Shown: positions 51,668 to 61,315, counted from the first letter of the stretch. The stretch is 64,000 bases of DNA from Bacteroidota bacterium (GCA_016715945.1 JADJXJ010000003.1:744001-808000); one strand, 5' to 3'. Translations and numbers: made by a program. Notes: generated from the letters alone by a model not told the origin.

Positions 51668-52691
51668 GCTGGCGCCTGTACTGATGGTCGAGCTGCACGC
51701 ATCCACCTTTGTGAAGCGGGATGAGGATTTGATTCGCACATTTGCTCCGGTGAAAGTGTTTAGGTTCAGGCGCAGGAAAGGACCGGGCATCTTGTGGGAT
51801 TTGCTGAGGTTAAAGGTGTTTCTTTTGAGGAACATCTGGCAAAGCAGCTTGATATACGTGTGGTTTGCCGATTTTCATGCGGTGCTTCCGGCGCTTTTTG
51901 CCCGCCTCACCGGGCGAAAGTGCGTGGTGGTGATTGGTGGTGTGGATGCGGCTTATCTGCCTGAATACAAATACGGTACGAAGACCCGCCTGCCCGGACG
52001 CCTGAGTTTGTGGCTCACCGTGCGGCTTGCGCATCGCCTGTTTGCTGTTTCACATTTTACCCTCAATCAGTTGCAGCGCAATGTGTCGGCCTGTGCTGCC
52101 GCAAAAGCTGTGGTGGTGCACAATTGCTACACGCCTGAGGCCATTGTTGTGCCGCAACCGCAAAACCGCAGTCTGGTGCTTTGCGTGGCCATGGCCCATT
52201 CACGCAATACCATTTATATAAAAGGTGTGGACGTGTTTATGAAGGCGGCTTCGCTTTTGCCTGAACTCAGTTTTAAGGTGGTGGGGCTAAGTGGCGAGGC
52301 CCTGGCCGAGGCAAAACGTATGGCCGCACCCAATGTGAACCTGACCGGGCCGGTTTCATTCGACGAATTGAAGCAGATCTATCTTCGCACCAGGGTGATC
52401 TGTCAGTTCTCGCGTCAGGAATCCTTTGGCATTGCTTTGCTCGAGGCGCTGGCCTTTGGTTGTGTCCCCGTGATTGCCAATCGTTGCGGTCCGGCCGAAG
52501 TGTTTGCAGGTTCCGGTGTGCCCGCCATAGACCAATACGAACCCGGGCAGGCTGCAAGCGCTATACGTGCCGCCCTGCAGATGACCGGGGCGCAACTCAG
52601 CGACATTCAGCAAAGGGTGTTGCCTCGCTTCGACTGTGCCAAACGACAAAGGCGCCTCAGGGAGGAGATTGAACTTTTGTTGAGTAAATAA
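51657..52691 (+). CDS. GT4-type glycosyltransferase
   Basis: This 344-residue GT-B fold enzyme has a C-terminal nucleotide-sugar binding part with LCVAMAHSRNTIYIKGVDVF, NLTGPVSFDELKQIYLRTRV and RQESFGIALLEALAFGCVPV (the E-x7-E motif of GT4). Sugar donor and acceptor are unknown; it may act on surface glycans. The start at 51657 (MKAELAPVLM) overlaps the YihY gene by 11 bp; a longer open frame goes back to 51597. Confidence 0.85.
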   Translation: MKAELAPVLMVELHASTFVKRDEDLIRTFAPVKVFRFRRRKGPGILWDLLRLKVFLLRNIWQSSLIYVWFADFHAVLPALFARLTGRKCVVVIGGVDAAYLPEYKYGTKTRLPGRLSLWLTVRLAHRLFAVSHFTLNQLQRNVSACAAAKAVVVHNCYTPEAIVVPQPQNRSLVLCVAMAHSRNTIYIKGVDVFMKAASLLPELSFKVVGLSGEALAEAKRMAAPNVNLTGPVSFDELKQIYLRTRVICQFSRQESFGIALLEALAFGCVPVIANRCGPAEVFAGSGVPAIDQYEPGQAASAIRAALQMTGAQLSDIQQRVLPRFDCAKRQRRLREEIELLLSK

Positions 52692-52801
52692 GCTGCTGTT
52701 TATCAGTTTTTTGAGATTTCAGCTGACAAAATAGCCCGCTGATCGGCCATCGGGCAGGCTTGATTTTTTGTCGTAAATTCGCCCCCGCCAAAACGGAAAG
52801 A

Positions 52802-53791
52802 ATGAAACAGCCCTATAATCAGCATATTGTATTTATTGGCAGTGGCGCTATTGCCACGGCCCTGGGCAATGTGCTGGCTTCCGACGAGGATTACGAGGTA
52901 GTGTTGTTGTCGCAGGAGCCAGAGGTGATCGAATCTATCAATACGGAGCATGTCAATGCGTCATATTTCCCGAATATTCAGCTCTCGCCTTTGCTCAAAG
53001 CCACGGATGACAAACAGGTTTTGCAATCGGCCGATGTGGTATTTCTGGCCATACCTTCAGTGGCGGTGGTTTCGTACCTTGATGCGCACAAAACCTTGCT
53101 TTCACCTGATGCAGTGTTGGTCAACCTGGCCAAAGGCTTTGGTCCGGAGCGCAGCCTGCTTCCCGATGCCATAGGCGCAATCGTGCCAAACAAACTGGTT
53201 TCGCTCAAAGGGCCTTCGTTTGCACGTGAAATTCTGAACCGTCAGCCCACGGCGCTCACCGCTGCTTCTGTTCATCACGACACCCTCGCGCTCATGAGCG
53301 AGTTGTTCGACAACAGCCCGGTTTATCTGGACTTCAGCAACGACATCCGCGGTGTGGAATATGCCAGCATCCTGAAAAACATCTACGCCATTGTGATCGG
53401 CATAGTGGATGCAAACTTCGATTCACCCAATCTGCGTTCGCTGGTCATAGCCCGGTGCATCAACGAGATGCGCAGCTTGCTGGTGCGTTTTGGCGGAAAG
53501 GAACAAACCATCTTCAACTACTGTGGTTTTGGCGACTTTTCGCTCACCGCACTCAACGACCTGAGCCGCAACCGCACCCTCGGATTGCTTATCGGCAAGG
53601 GATTTTTCACCCACGGCATCAGCGAAAAGGTTGTGCTCGAGGGAAGGATAGCAACCAATGTTTTTTATGAGCTGCTTGCCGGTATGGGGCAGGACGAATC
53701 TGACTATCCTATTGTGGCTGAACTCTATAAGGTGTTCAATTCGGCCTACGATATCAAGAAATTTGTAAAAAACATCCTCGAACGGAGCTGA
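52802..53791 (+). CDS. gpsA: glycerol-3-phosphate dehydrogenase [NAD(P)+]
   Basis: GpsA makes sn-glycerol 3-phosphate from dihydroxyacetone phosphate for phospholipid synthesis. The 329-residue protein has a Rossmann start IVFIGSGAIATALGNVLA, a VFLAIPS pattern with VNLAKGFGPE, VSLKGPSFAREI, the catalytic Lys in SILKNIYAIVIGIVDA, and GFGDFSLTALNDLSRNRTLG. Several motifs deviate from E. coli GpsA (GSGAIATA for GAGSWGTA), so it is a divergent member. It is flanked by two glycosyltransferase genes, in opposite orientation to the downstream one. Confidence 0.8.
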   Translation: MKQPYNQHIVFIGSGAIATALGNVLASDEDYEVVLLSQEPEVIESINTEHVNASYFPNIQLSPLLKATDDKQVLQSADVVFLAIPSVAVVSYLDAHKTLLSPDAVLVNLAKGFGPERSLLPDAIGAIVPNKLVSLKGPSFAREILNRQPTALTAASVHHDTLALMSELFDNSPVYLDFSNDIRGVEYASILKNIYAIVIGIVDANFDSPNLRSLVIARCINEMRSLLVRFGGKEQTIFNYCGFGDFSLTALNDLSRNRTLGLLIGKGFFTHGISEKVVLEGRIATNVFYELLAGMGQDESDYPIVAELYKVFNSAYDIKKFVKNILERS

Positions 53792-53792
53792 T

Positions 53793-55100
53793 TTATTTCT
53801 TGCTGACCAGCCGGTCGAGCAATTCAGCCATGCGCTTTGTCAATGCCCTGCGCGAATACTGTTCGATATTGACCGAGGGCCAGGCGTCGCCGCTTTTGAA
53901 CCAGTGGTAGGCTTCAGTTAATGCCTGTTTCAGGGTTTCCACCTCGCCAAAAGGCACCACCCAGCCGGCTTTGGTTTGCCGGATGATTTCGGCCACATCG
54001 CTTTCGGGCGGACAAAGGGCCAGGATGGGCCTGCGGGCTGCAAGGTATTCGAACACCTTGCCTGTCAGGATATATGGCGCATTGTCGATGCGGTTGATGC
54101 TTAGCAGCAGGACGGCTGCCGATTGCTGTTGCACGGGTACTTCGGTATGGGGCACATAACCTGTAAGTTTCAGGCAATCTTCCAGGCCGTGTTTTTTGAT
54201 GTCGGATAAAATGCCGGCATCAGTCTTTCCCAGAAAATGCAGTTTGAGGTTGTGGTTAAATTCAGCATCTTCTTTGCGCATCTCCTGCAATACCGGCCAA
54301 AGTTCCGAGGGATTCTGGTCGGGCAGAAAAATTCCGGAATACATGATTGTAAAACCGGCAGGTTTGATGTCGCCTGTGGCCGGCAGGTCGGCCTCGTCGT
54401 ATCCGTTGGTAATCACCTCCACGGGGGTGGAGGTGAGCCGGCCGTAGTCCTTCTGCATGGTTCTCCCCACTGTCACAAGCAAGTCGCTGTTTTCCATGCA
54501 CTCCCGCTCCATCCGTTTGTGGCGTTTCAGTGCCGTTTTTCCTACCCTGAGCTTATCGAAATAGTAGATGCCTGTCCACGGGTCTCTGAAATCGGCCAGC
54601 CAGGGCAGTCCGGTTCTGGCTTTGAGACCAAGACCAATCCTGTGCAACGAGTGCGGCGGGCCGGTAGTTACGATGGCATCCACAGGGTGCTCGCGGAGGT
54701 ATTTTGTAAGGAACCTCACAGATGGTTTAATCCAGCACATGCGGGCATCGGGTACAAAAAGGTTGCCGCGGATCCACACCGAGAGCTTCTGGCTCAGGCT
54801 TTGGTATTCGTTGGTATCCGACTGCAAAAAGCCGTGCTGGAATTTTGCATTACGGGATTTACCTGTAAACAGGTTATAAAGTTGGTAAGGTTCGAAGATC
54901 CTGGTTTTCAGTATTTCCAGCTCATCAGGTACGTCGCGGAGCAGCGAGCTGTCTTCATAAGGCATCTCAGGATTGGCAGGGGTGTAAACGACGGGTTCCC
55001 AGCCGAATTCGCGCAGGTATTTCACGAATTTCAGCCAGCGTTGCACCCCCGAGCCTCCCGAGGGCGGCCAGTAGTAGGTGATGATCAGGACCCTTTTCAT
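53793..55100 (-). CDS. GT4-type glycosyltransferase (group 1)
   Basis: The 435-residue protein is a GT-B glycosyltransferase. It has a long N-terminal acceptor domain (LIITYYWPPSGGSGVQRWLK, the typical opening), VDAIVTTGPPHSLHRIG, DFRDPWTG, and a C-terminal donor domain with VITNGYDEADLP and ILTGKVFEYLAARRPILALC. The genes at 53793 and 55097 overlap by 4 bp (ATGA) and form an operon with the YfhO-type membrane protein. It likely glycosylates a cell-surface polymer or lipid; specificity is unknown. Confidence 0.88.
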   Translation of the reverse strand: MKRVLIITYYWPPSGGSGVQRWLKFVKYLREFGWEPVVYTPANPEMPYEDSSLLRDVPDELEILKTRIFEPYQLYNLFTGKSRNAKFQHGFLQSDTNEYQSLSQKLSVWIRGNLFVPDARMCWIKPSVRFLTKYLREHPVDAIVTTGPPHSLHRIGLGLKARTGLPWLADFRDPWTGIYYFDKLRVGKTALKRHKRMERECMENSDLLVTVGRTMQKDYGRLTSTPVEVITNGYDEADLPATGDIKPAGFTIMYSGIFLPDQNPSELWPVLQEMRKEDAEFNHNLKLHFLGKTDAGILSDIKKHGLEDCLKLTGYVPHTEVPVQQQSAAVLLLSINRIDNAPYILTGKVFEYLAARRPILALCPPESDVAEIIRQTKAGWVVPFGEVETLKQALTEAYHWFKSGDAWPSVNIEQYSRRALTKRMAELLDRLVSKK

Positions 55101-57604
55101 GCCTGATTTTGGCGCAGTTGTCTGACTTTGGTGAACAACCAGCCCAAAAGCAGCAAAATCAGCAGGCCTGAGGAGGCCAGCGAGATGGCCTGACCGGTTC
55201 GCCAAACTTTGGGTTCAAACTTCATCTCCACCTGCGATTCGCCGGCAGGCAACCTCAAACCACGCAACACATAATTGGCCCGGATCAGCGGCTTTTCCTC
55301 ACCGTTCACATAAGCTTTCCAGCCGGCGGTGTACCAGATCTGGCTGAAGACCACAAACGACTCCTTCTCAAGTTCGGCTTTGTAAACCAGGTGATTAGGT
55401 TCATAACTTAGGAGTTCGACCTTCCCGCTGAGGCTATCGGAGGCGGGCAGGCCTGCAAGCAGTCCCTCAAATTCCCGGTGCACGATGGCAACCTTATCAA
55501 GTTGATGTTCGCTGATGGCGTCAATCTCGTTGTTTGGATTATCCACCCACACCAGCGAATGCACCGGCCAGGCATCGCCGTAAGCGTAGGGGTTGGTGAT
55601 GGGAGAAGCGTCGGGGTTGAAAATGATGTATCTGGTATTGAGCATGTTGAGTGCCTGCCAGTCGCGCATAGTTTGCTGAATCGAGGCCAGGGTAGGGTTG
55701 TTGTTGAGCGTGCGGGCAATGGCTGATATCTCTGGTTGAAGGTGATGTTCAATCAGATCCTGATAGCGTTGCAGTTTGGCGCCATGGTACCCTCCTACCG
55801 AATGATGGAAATAGGAGGCTGTGGCATCGTTGAAAGTGCTGTGGGTCAGATCGAGCACGCGCTCATTGGGTTGTTGCCTTTGCAAGATTTCGCGGTTGGC
55901 TGTGGTGGCCTCAAAAGGATTTTCGAATTTACGGCGGGGGATAAAGTCGCTGGCATTCAGGTAGCGTGTATCCACAGGCACCATATCGAGCAACACCAGC
56001 ACGGTTAGGGCTGCTGTGAGCCATTGTGCTTTGATTTTTTGTCTGGTGAAAGCGAAAATCAAGGCGGCGGAGAGGGTAATGAACAGGAAGCTCCGTATGG
56101 CATCTTTTTTGAAGATGGCCACACGCACTTTTTCGAGCTCCTGCATGAACAGGTTCACCTGACCGGCATCGGCGGGGTTTTCCTGCCGGAGGCGGGCAAA
56201 CTGCTCGAGTTCGTATTGGCTGAAAAAGTTGAAAAACACTGTGGGCATCAGGAAGAACAACAGCGCCAGGCCGCCCGTAGCGCCATACGCGATATACAGC
56301 CATTTATTTTTCTGACCGAGCAGCCCGGGATTTTTATACACTTCCCACAAAGCCAGAAATCCGAGCAGCGGCATGGTGAGGTCGGCAATCACCAGCGTCA
56401 TCGACACTGCCCTGAACTTGTCGTAACCGGGCACATAATCGAGGAAAAAGTTGGTAAATGGCATGAAATTCTTTCCCCAGCTAAGCAGGATGGAGAGGAT
56501 GGTTCCGGAAAGCAGGATCCATTTGTACCTGCCTTTGACCACAAACAGTCCGAGCACAAAGAGGAACACCACTATGGCTCCGGTATAAACCGGGCCTGAG
56601 GTGCCGGGTTGGTCGCCCCAGTAGGCATTCTGCTGAGCTAACGCACGCCTGAACTCCCGGCTGGCCTGGTCGAGTGCAGGATGGTCGGAGCCGATGGCTT
56701 TGGTAGCTCCGCCTTTGGCATTGGGGATCATCAGCGACCAGGTTTCGCCAATGCCGTAACTCCAGTGGGTGATATAGCTTCGGTCGAGACCTTTGGTCTG
56801 GTCTTCCACGTTCTTCGTAAGCACTGGTTTGCCCCGCATGCTTTCTTTGCCGTACTCCCAGGTTGCGTAGAGGTTGGTGCCCACCGTAAGCGCTGCGACG
56901 ATGGCGGCCGTGAGCAGCACGCCAAAGGCCTTGAAGAACTGTGGCAGTGTTTTGAATCGGATGGCATCAGCCAGTTGAAATATACCCAGCACAACCACCA
57001 GCAACAGAAGGTAATAAGTGATCTGCAGGTGATTGGCCTCGAGCTGGAGGGCCAGGGCGATGGCTGTGAGCAATCCTCCTTCGGCATATTTGCCTCTGAA
57101 TGCCAGGATGATGCCGGCCAGAACAGGCGCCATGTACCCGATGGCATTGGCTTTGGAACTATGACCGGCATTGAGTATGATGAAAAAATACGACGAAAAG
57201 CCAAAGGCCAGTGCACCGGCAATGCTGAGCCAGGGATCCACACGCATCACCAGCAACAGGATGTAAAATCCGAAAAAGTACATGAACACGGTCGAAGCCG
57301 GATAGCTCATCCCAAGGTTGATCACCTTTTTCACATGCCTAATCAGGTTGCCGGTGTAAACCACAGAGATCTGCCAGGAGGGCATGCCGCCGAACATCGA
57401 ATTGGTCCAGAGCGGTTCCTTTCCTGTTCGTTCCCTGAAGTCGCTGATTTCTTTCGACATGCCTTTGTACATGGCGATGTCATGTTGTTCAATCTGTTTG
57501 CCTTCGAGCAGTGGGTGAAGGTAGGCAAAAGTGACCATGACAAAAACCAGGATGGCTGTATAGAAGGGCCAGCCCGACCTGAGTAACTGGGGCAGTTGCT
57601 TCAT
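55097..57604 (-). CDS. YfhO-family membrane glycosyltransferase-like protein
   Basis: This 835-residue protein has about 12-14 membrane helices and large outside loops. The N-terminal region has the YfhO pattern LWTNSMFGGMPSWQISVVYT and FGFSSYFFIILNAGHSSKAN, and a C-terminal domain carries VVFSQIWYTAGWKAYVNGEE. In Gram-positive bacteria YfhO-type proteins are GT-C-like enzymes that add sugars to lipoteichoic acid; the substrate in Bacteroidota is unknown. Start 57604 (MKQLPQLLR) is supported by the first helix. It lies 4 bp downstream of the DUF4834 gene. Confidence 0.82.
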   Translation of the reverse strand: MKQLPQLLRSGWPFYTAILVFVMVTFAYLHPLLEGKQIEQHDIAMYKGMSKEISDFRERTGKEPLWTNSMFGGMPSWQISVVYTGNLIRHVKKVINLGMSYPASTVFMYFFGFYILLLVMRVDPWLSIAGALAFGFSSYFFIILNAGHSSKANAIGYMAPVLAGIILAFRGKYAEGGLLTAIALALQLEANHLQITYYLLLLVVVLGIFQLADAIRFKTLPQFFKAFGVLLTAAIVAALTVGTNLYATWEYGKESMRGKPVLTKNVEDQTKGLDRSYITHWSYGIGETWSLMIPNAKGGATKAIGSDHPALDQASREFRRALAQQNAYWGDQPGTSGPVYTGAIVVFLFVLGLFVVKGRYKWILLSGTILSILLSWGKNFMPFTNFFLDYVPGYDKFRAVSMTLVIADLTMPLLGFLALWEVYKNPGLLGQKNKWLYIAYGATGGLALLFFLMPTVFFNFFSQYELEQFARLRQENPADAGQVNLFMQELEKVRVAIFKKDAIRSFLFITLSAALIFAFTRQKIKAQWLTAALTVLVLLDMVPVDTRYLNASDFIPRRKFENPFEATTANREILQRQQPNERVLDLTHSTFNDATASYFHHSVGGYHGAKLQRYQDLIEHHLQPEISAIARTLNNNPTLASIQQTMRDWQALNMLNTRYIIFNPDASPITNPYAYGDAWPVHSLVWVDNPNNEIDAISEHQLDKVAIVHREFEGLLAGLPASDSLSGKVELLSYEPNHLVYKAELEKESFVVFSQIWYTAGWKAYVNGEEKPLIRANYVLRGLRLPAGESQVEMKFEPKVWRTGQAISLASSGLLILLLLGWLFTKVRQLRQNQA

Positions 57605-57608
57605 CTGA

Positions 57609-57860
57609 TTAGGGTTTATCGTCTTTAATTTCTTCGAAATCAACATATTCTCCAACGTCATCAAGCTTTCCGGATTTGTTCTTTTGTGGCGGGTTGAAGT
57701 CGGAGGTTTGGTTTTGGTGATATTGCTGCTGTTGCTCCATATGTCTGGCCATGCGTTTAATCCATCGGCGCAGGAGCCAGGGCAGGAGGTAGGTAAAACC
57801 CAGCCTGAGGAGGTAGATTCCCAGGATAAAGTAAAAGAGAAAAGTCAGGAATTGTTCCAT
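57609..57860 (-). CDS. DUF4834-family small membrane protein
   Basis: This 83-residue protein has one or two N-terminal helices (LTFLFYFILGIYLLRLGFTY), a basic and Gln-rich loop (RHMEQQQQYHQNQ) and an acidic C-terminus ending VDFEEIKDDKP. It resembles the DUF4834 family, small Bacteroidota membrane proteins of unknown function. It leads the minus-strand operon with the YfhO and GT4 genes. No promoter with a full consensus was found upstream. Confidence 0.7.
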   Translation of the reverse strand: MEQFLTFLFYFILGIYLLRLGFTYLLPWLLRRWIKRMARHMEQQQQYHQNQTSDFNPPQKNKSGKLDDVGEYVDFEEIKDDKP

Positions 57861-57929
57861 AAAGTTTAAAAAACGGGCTGTGGCAGCCTCGCGAAATTAA
57901 AACTTATTATCGGAGCATGAAGCCTGAGG

Positions 57930-57970
57930 CACAAAAACAACGAAGGCAATGGATGTACCATCGCCTTCGG
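57930..57970 (-). terminator. terminator of rpmH
   Basis: CGAAGGCAATGG (57941-57952) pairs with CCATCGCCTTCG (57958-57969) with one mismatch. On the minus strand it is followed by TTGTTTTTG, 28 bp after the rpmH stop. Confidence 0.7.
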
Positions 57971-57997
57971 TAAGTCTTTATGTTGAAAACGCAGGGA

Positions 57998-58144
57998 TTA
58001 TCTTTCGTCAGAAACTGTAAGTTTTTTTCTTCCCTTGGCCCTTCTTGCCTTGAGCACGCGGCGTCCGTTTGCAGTGGACATGCGTTCCCTGAACCCGTGT
58101 TTATTTCTGCGCTTCCTGTTCGACGGCTGATAAGTACGTTTCAT
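57998..58144 (-). CDS. rpmH: 50S ribosomal protein L34
   Basis: The minus strand encodes 48 residues: MKRTYQPSNRKRRNKHGF, then RERMSTANGRRVLKARRA and KGRKKLTVSDER. This is an almost perfect L34, which lies at the polypeptide exit region of the large ribosomal subunit. The gene has a full-consensus promoter and its own terminator. In many bacteria rpmH lies beside rnpA, dnaA and the origin; here neither neighbour is present, so no origin inference is made. Confidence 0.98.
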   Translation of the reverse strand: MKRTYQPSNRKRRNKHGFRERMSTANGRRVLKARRAKGRKKLTVSDER

Positions 58145-58164
58145 GGTGTCTTATTTTGGGAGTG

Positions 58165-58195
58165 CAAAGGTAGGGATTTATTTCATACCACCAAA
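58165..58195 (-). promoter_or_regulatory. full-consensus promoter of rpmH
   Basis: On the minus strand TTTG (58192-58195), a 19 bp gap and TACCTTTG (58165-58172) match the Bacteroidota consensus exactly. The start codon lies 20 bp downstream of the -7 element. Confidence 0.75.
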
Positions 58196-58245
58196 CTGTA
58201 CCTGCGATTTTTTGCAAAAATATCTTGTAATCAGTGTGTAAAAAG

Positions 58246-58285
58246 CAGGCGCGCTGCCGTGAACCCGGGCCACGGCAGCGCGCGT
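58246..58285 (-). terminator. strong hairpin terminator after pepD
   Basis: GCGCGCTGCCGTG (58251-58263) and CACGGCAGCGCGC (58273-58285) are perfect 13 bp complements. On the minus strand CTGCTTTTT follows. Confidence 0.8.
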
Positions 58286-58301
58286 GAAAGCGATGTGCGG
58301 A

Positions 58302-59762
58302 CTAGTTTTTGGCCGGAATATGTTTCAGGGTTTCCACCAGGTAATCCCAGAACAGGCCTACGGTGCCGATATGCACTTTTTCGTCGGGCGAGTGGGGGTG
58401 CCTGATGGTGGGGCCAAACGAGATCATGTCCCAATGCGGATAGGCGCCTGCGAGGATGCCGCATTCCAGTCCGGCATGAATCACCTTGACTTCCGGGGTT
58501 TTGCCGTATTTGTCGGCATACACCTTTTTCATGGTGGCCAGGATGGGCGAGTTCACGTTTGGTTTCCAGCCGGGATAATCGCCCGAAGAGTATGCATGTG
58601 CACCTGCATCGGAAAATACCTTGCGGATGTTTACGGCAAGTCGGGCTTTGCTGGCATCGTCGGAGCTGCGTTGCAATGTGGCGATGATGATTTTATCGCC
58701 GCTGCTCTTTACGATGGCCAGGTTAGTTGAGGTTTCGACTACCTCGGGCATATCCGGCACCATGCTGATCACCCCATTGGGGCAGCGTGCCACGGCCTCA
58801 AACAGGCCTTCCTGTGTTTTGGCGTCAATCACCTTTTCGGGCAGTTCGGCGGACTGGGCGGTAATGCTGAGCCCAGGGTCGGCTTCCTTAAATTCCTCTT
58901 TCGAAATGGCTTCGAATTCTTTGACAAAAGCTTCAAAGTCATTCGCATGGCTTTCGGGCACAACCACGGTGGCAAAAGCTTCGCGTGGGATGGCGTTGCG
59001 CAGGCTGCCGCCTTCGATCTCGCTCAGGCGGAGGCCAAACTTATCGGCTGCCATGAGCATGAGGGTGTTCAGAATTTTGTTGGCATTTCCGCGTCCCAGA
59101 TGTATATCGAGACCCGAATGGCCGCCTTTGAGGCCTTTCACAGCCAGCTTGTATGCCTTGCTTCCTGCGGGCACCGGCTCAGATTGCGGGCTGAATTCTC
59201 CGGTGGTGTCCACCCCGCCGGCACATCCGATATACAACTCACCTTCGTCTTCCGAGTCCATATTGAGCAGGATTTCGCCTTGGAGCAATCCGGGTTTAAG
59301 CATTTTGGCGCCGGTCATGCCGGTTTCTTCATCAATGGTGAAAAGCGCTTCCACAGGGCCGTGGGCTATGTCGGTCGATTCGAGCACAGCCATGGCAGCA
59401 GCCACACCTATGCCGTTGTCCGAACCCAGGGTTGTGCCGTTGGCTTTGAGCCATTCACCGTCCACTATAGTTTCGATGGGGTCGTTTTCGAAGTCGTGGG
59501 CTGTGCCGGCATTCTTTTGCGGCACCATGTCGAGGTGGGCCTGCAACACCACACCGCGCATATGTTCGCAACCGGGGGTGGCCGGTTTGCGGATAATCAC
59601 ATTGCCAACTTCATCCACAATGGTTTCCAATCCAAGTTGTTCCCCGAATTCTTTCATGAAGCTGATGATGCGGCCTTCTTTCTTCGATGGGCGCGGTATC
59701 TGGGTCAGGCTGTAAAAGTGCTTCCAGACATTTTTAGGTTCAAGATCAGTGATTTTTGTCAT
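58302..59762 (-). CDS. pepD: aminoacyl-histidine dipeptidase
   Basis: PepD (M20C, Xaa-His dipeptidase) hydrolyses dipeptides such as carnosine. The 486-residue protein has VLQAHLDMVPQKN (metal His and Asp), LGSDNGIGVAAAMAVLES (metal Asp), FTIDEETGMTGAKML (catalytic Glu and metal Glu) and a C-terminal HAGLECGILAG. It probably acts in the cytosol, as no signal peptide is present. It stands alone between two terminators. Confidence 0.93.
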   Translation of the reverse strand: MTKITDLEPKNVWKHFYSLTQIPRPSKKEGRIISFMKEFGEQLGLETIVDEVGNVIIRKPATPGCEHMRGVVLQAHLDMVPQKNAGTAHDFENDPIETIVDGEWLKANGTTLGSDNGIGVAAAMAVLESTDIAHGPVEALFTIDEETGMTGAKMLKPGLLQGEILLNMDSEDEGELYIGCAGGVDTTGEFSPQSEPVPAGSKAYKLAVKGLKGGHSGLDIHLGRGNANKILNTLMLMAADKFGLRLSEIEGGSLRNAIPREAFATVVVPESHANDFEAFVKEFEAISKEEFKEADPGLSITAQSAELPEKVIDAKTQEGLFEAVARCPNGVISMVPDMPEVVETSTNLAIVKSSGDKIIIATLQRSSDDASKARLAVNIRKVFSDAGAHAYSSGDYPGWKPNVNSPILATMKKVYADKYGKTPEVKVIHAGLECGILAGAYPHWDMISFGPTIRHPHSPDEKVHIGTVGLFWDYLVETLKHIPAKN

Positions 59763-59835
59763 TTCGCAAATATTTAAATGTTTTTAGGGGCTAAAGATAC
59801 GTTTTTTGACTGTTGCGCTTTGCGTAAACCGGCAA

Positions 59836-59867
59836 AAGCAAAAACCGCCCCGGTTTTCGGGGCGGTT
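59836..59867 (-). terminator. terminator of the MFS transporter gene
   Basis: AACCGCCCCG (59843-59852) pairs with CGGGGCGGTT (59858-59867). On the minus strand a TTTTTGCTTTTG tail follows. Confidence 0.75.
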
Positions 59868-59889
59868 GAAGGCATCAGGTGATGAAATT

Positions 59890-61290
59890 TCAGTTTTTCT
59901 TGTTAGGCAGGTCGAGGCCGTAACCACGTTGTTTGTCCACAACGCGCAGCACCACCGACATGATCATGGCCAGCACGCCAAAGCCCGCAAAAATGAGTTC
60001 GGGCACGGTGTAATCGTACCTTGCGTTGACATCGCCTGCAGCAATGGCTTCGGCCACACCAGGATTGGCCGCACTCAGTGCCCAGCCGATGAGGATAGGC
60101 ACGGCCAGCAATCCGATATTCTGAATCCAGAAGGTGAGCCCGTATGCCGAACCCAGATAGCGGTCTTCAACAATCTTGGGAATGGATGGCCACATCGAAG
60201 CCGGCACAAGCGAGAAAGCAATGCCAAGGATGACAATGGTGCCGTAGGCCACCGGCTGGGTGAAACTGGCAGCAGGCACAAGGGCAAAAATCAGGTGCGA
60301 AACGGTGAGCAAGATCGAGCCGTAGAGCATCATGGTTGCGCCCAGACCTTTGCGGTCGAGAAAAGCGCCGATAAAAGGAGTGAGAATCATTGCCCCGATG
60401 GGGAAAAACGAAAACATGGCTGCTGCATCTTTAATAGGTATGTCGAGTTTGGTCGATAGCATGTCGGTGGCAAACTTCTGGAATGGGAAGATGGCCGAGT
60501 AAAACAGCACACAAAGGCTGGCAATGGCCAGAAAGCCGGGATTGCGCAGGATGAGTCCGAGGTCGCTCACACGGAAAGCTTCTTCGGGTTCCACGGAGGC
60601 ATCTTCGCCTATCTCGCGGTCGAGTTTCAGATCCATGAAGGTGTAAATCAGTGCGGTGAGGAAACCAACCATCAGGAATGCCACGCCATAGAAAATGGCT
60701 CCGGTCACGCCGCTTTGCTCAGCAAAAATGGGCGAGAGCCTGAATACGGCAAAAACGCCAAGACGGGCAACTGCCATCTCAAGTCCCATGGCCAATGCCA
60801 GTTCCTTGCCTTTGAACCACTTAACGATGGTTTTGCTGACGGTTATACCGGCCATTTCAACACCGACCCCAAAAATGGCAAAGCCAAAAAATGCGAGCTT
60901 GGCGCTGGCAGGTACAGCTGTCCAGAAACCGTTGAGCCAGGCGTGTAAACCTGTTGCTGCAAAGCTGTCGGTGAGCGCATAGTATTTGATGAATCCGCCC
61001 AGCACCATGGCAATTGTTGCGGTGAGAATAGTGAAACGGATGCCCATCTTATCGAGAATGATGCCCGAGAGGATGAGGAAAAACGCGAAAACGTTCAGGA
61101 AAAACTCCGATCCGCCAAGCATGCCAAAAGTTTCGGGCGACCAGCCGTGATTGCGCTCGAGCAGGCTTTGCAGGGGCGCTGCCACATCGACAAAAAAGTA
61201 GGCAAAAAACATGGTGAGCGAAATCAGGGCCAGCACAATCCAGCGTGCGGTTTTGGATTCGCGCAGCGATTTTTTGATGGTTTCAGTCAT
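59890..61290 (-). CDS. MFS transporter
   Basis: This 466-residue major facilitator has 12 predicted helices. It has the N-terminal GIILDKMGIRFTILTATIAM loop (MFS motif A), KTIVKWFKGKELALAMGLEM (a segment seen in oxalate/nitrate-like and OFA-type carriers) and FIGAFLDRKGLGATMMLYGS in the second half. The substrate cannot be determined. The start at 61290 (MTETIKKSL) is right before the first helix; an open frame reaches 61509 but overlaps rsmG. Confidence 0.85.
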   Translation of the reverse strand: MTETIKKSLRESKTARWIVLALISLTMFFAYFFVDVAAPLQSLLERNHGWSPETFGMLGGSEFFLNVFAFFLILSGIILDKMGIRFTILTATIAMVLGGFIKYYALTDSFAATGLHAWLNGFWTAVPASAKLAFFGFAIFGVGVEMAGITVSKTIVKWFKGKELALAMGLEMAVARLGVFAVFRLSPIFAEQSGVTGAIFYGVAFLMVGFLTALIYTFMDLKLDREIGEDASVEPEEAFRVSDLGLILRNPGFLAIASLCVLFYSAIFPFQKFATDMLSTKLDIPIKDAAAMFSFFPIGAMILTPFIGAFLDRKGLGATMMLYGSILLTVSHLIFALVPAASFTQPVAYGTIVILGIAFSLVPASMWPSIPKIVEDRYLGSAYGLTFWIQNIGLLAVPILIGWALSAANPGVAEAIAAGDVNARYDYTVPELIFAGFGVLAMIMSVVLRVVDKQRGYGLDLPNKKN

Positions 61291-61315
61291 TTTGTGTGGT
61301 TTTTGGGTGTTTGAA

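Noticed and set aside
57998..58144. Replication origin near rpmH
   Set aside because: rpmH alone is not evidence: dnaA, rnpA and DnaA-box clusters are absent from the flanks.
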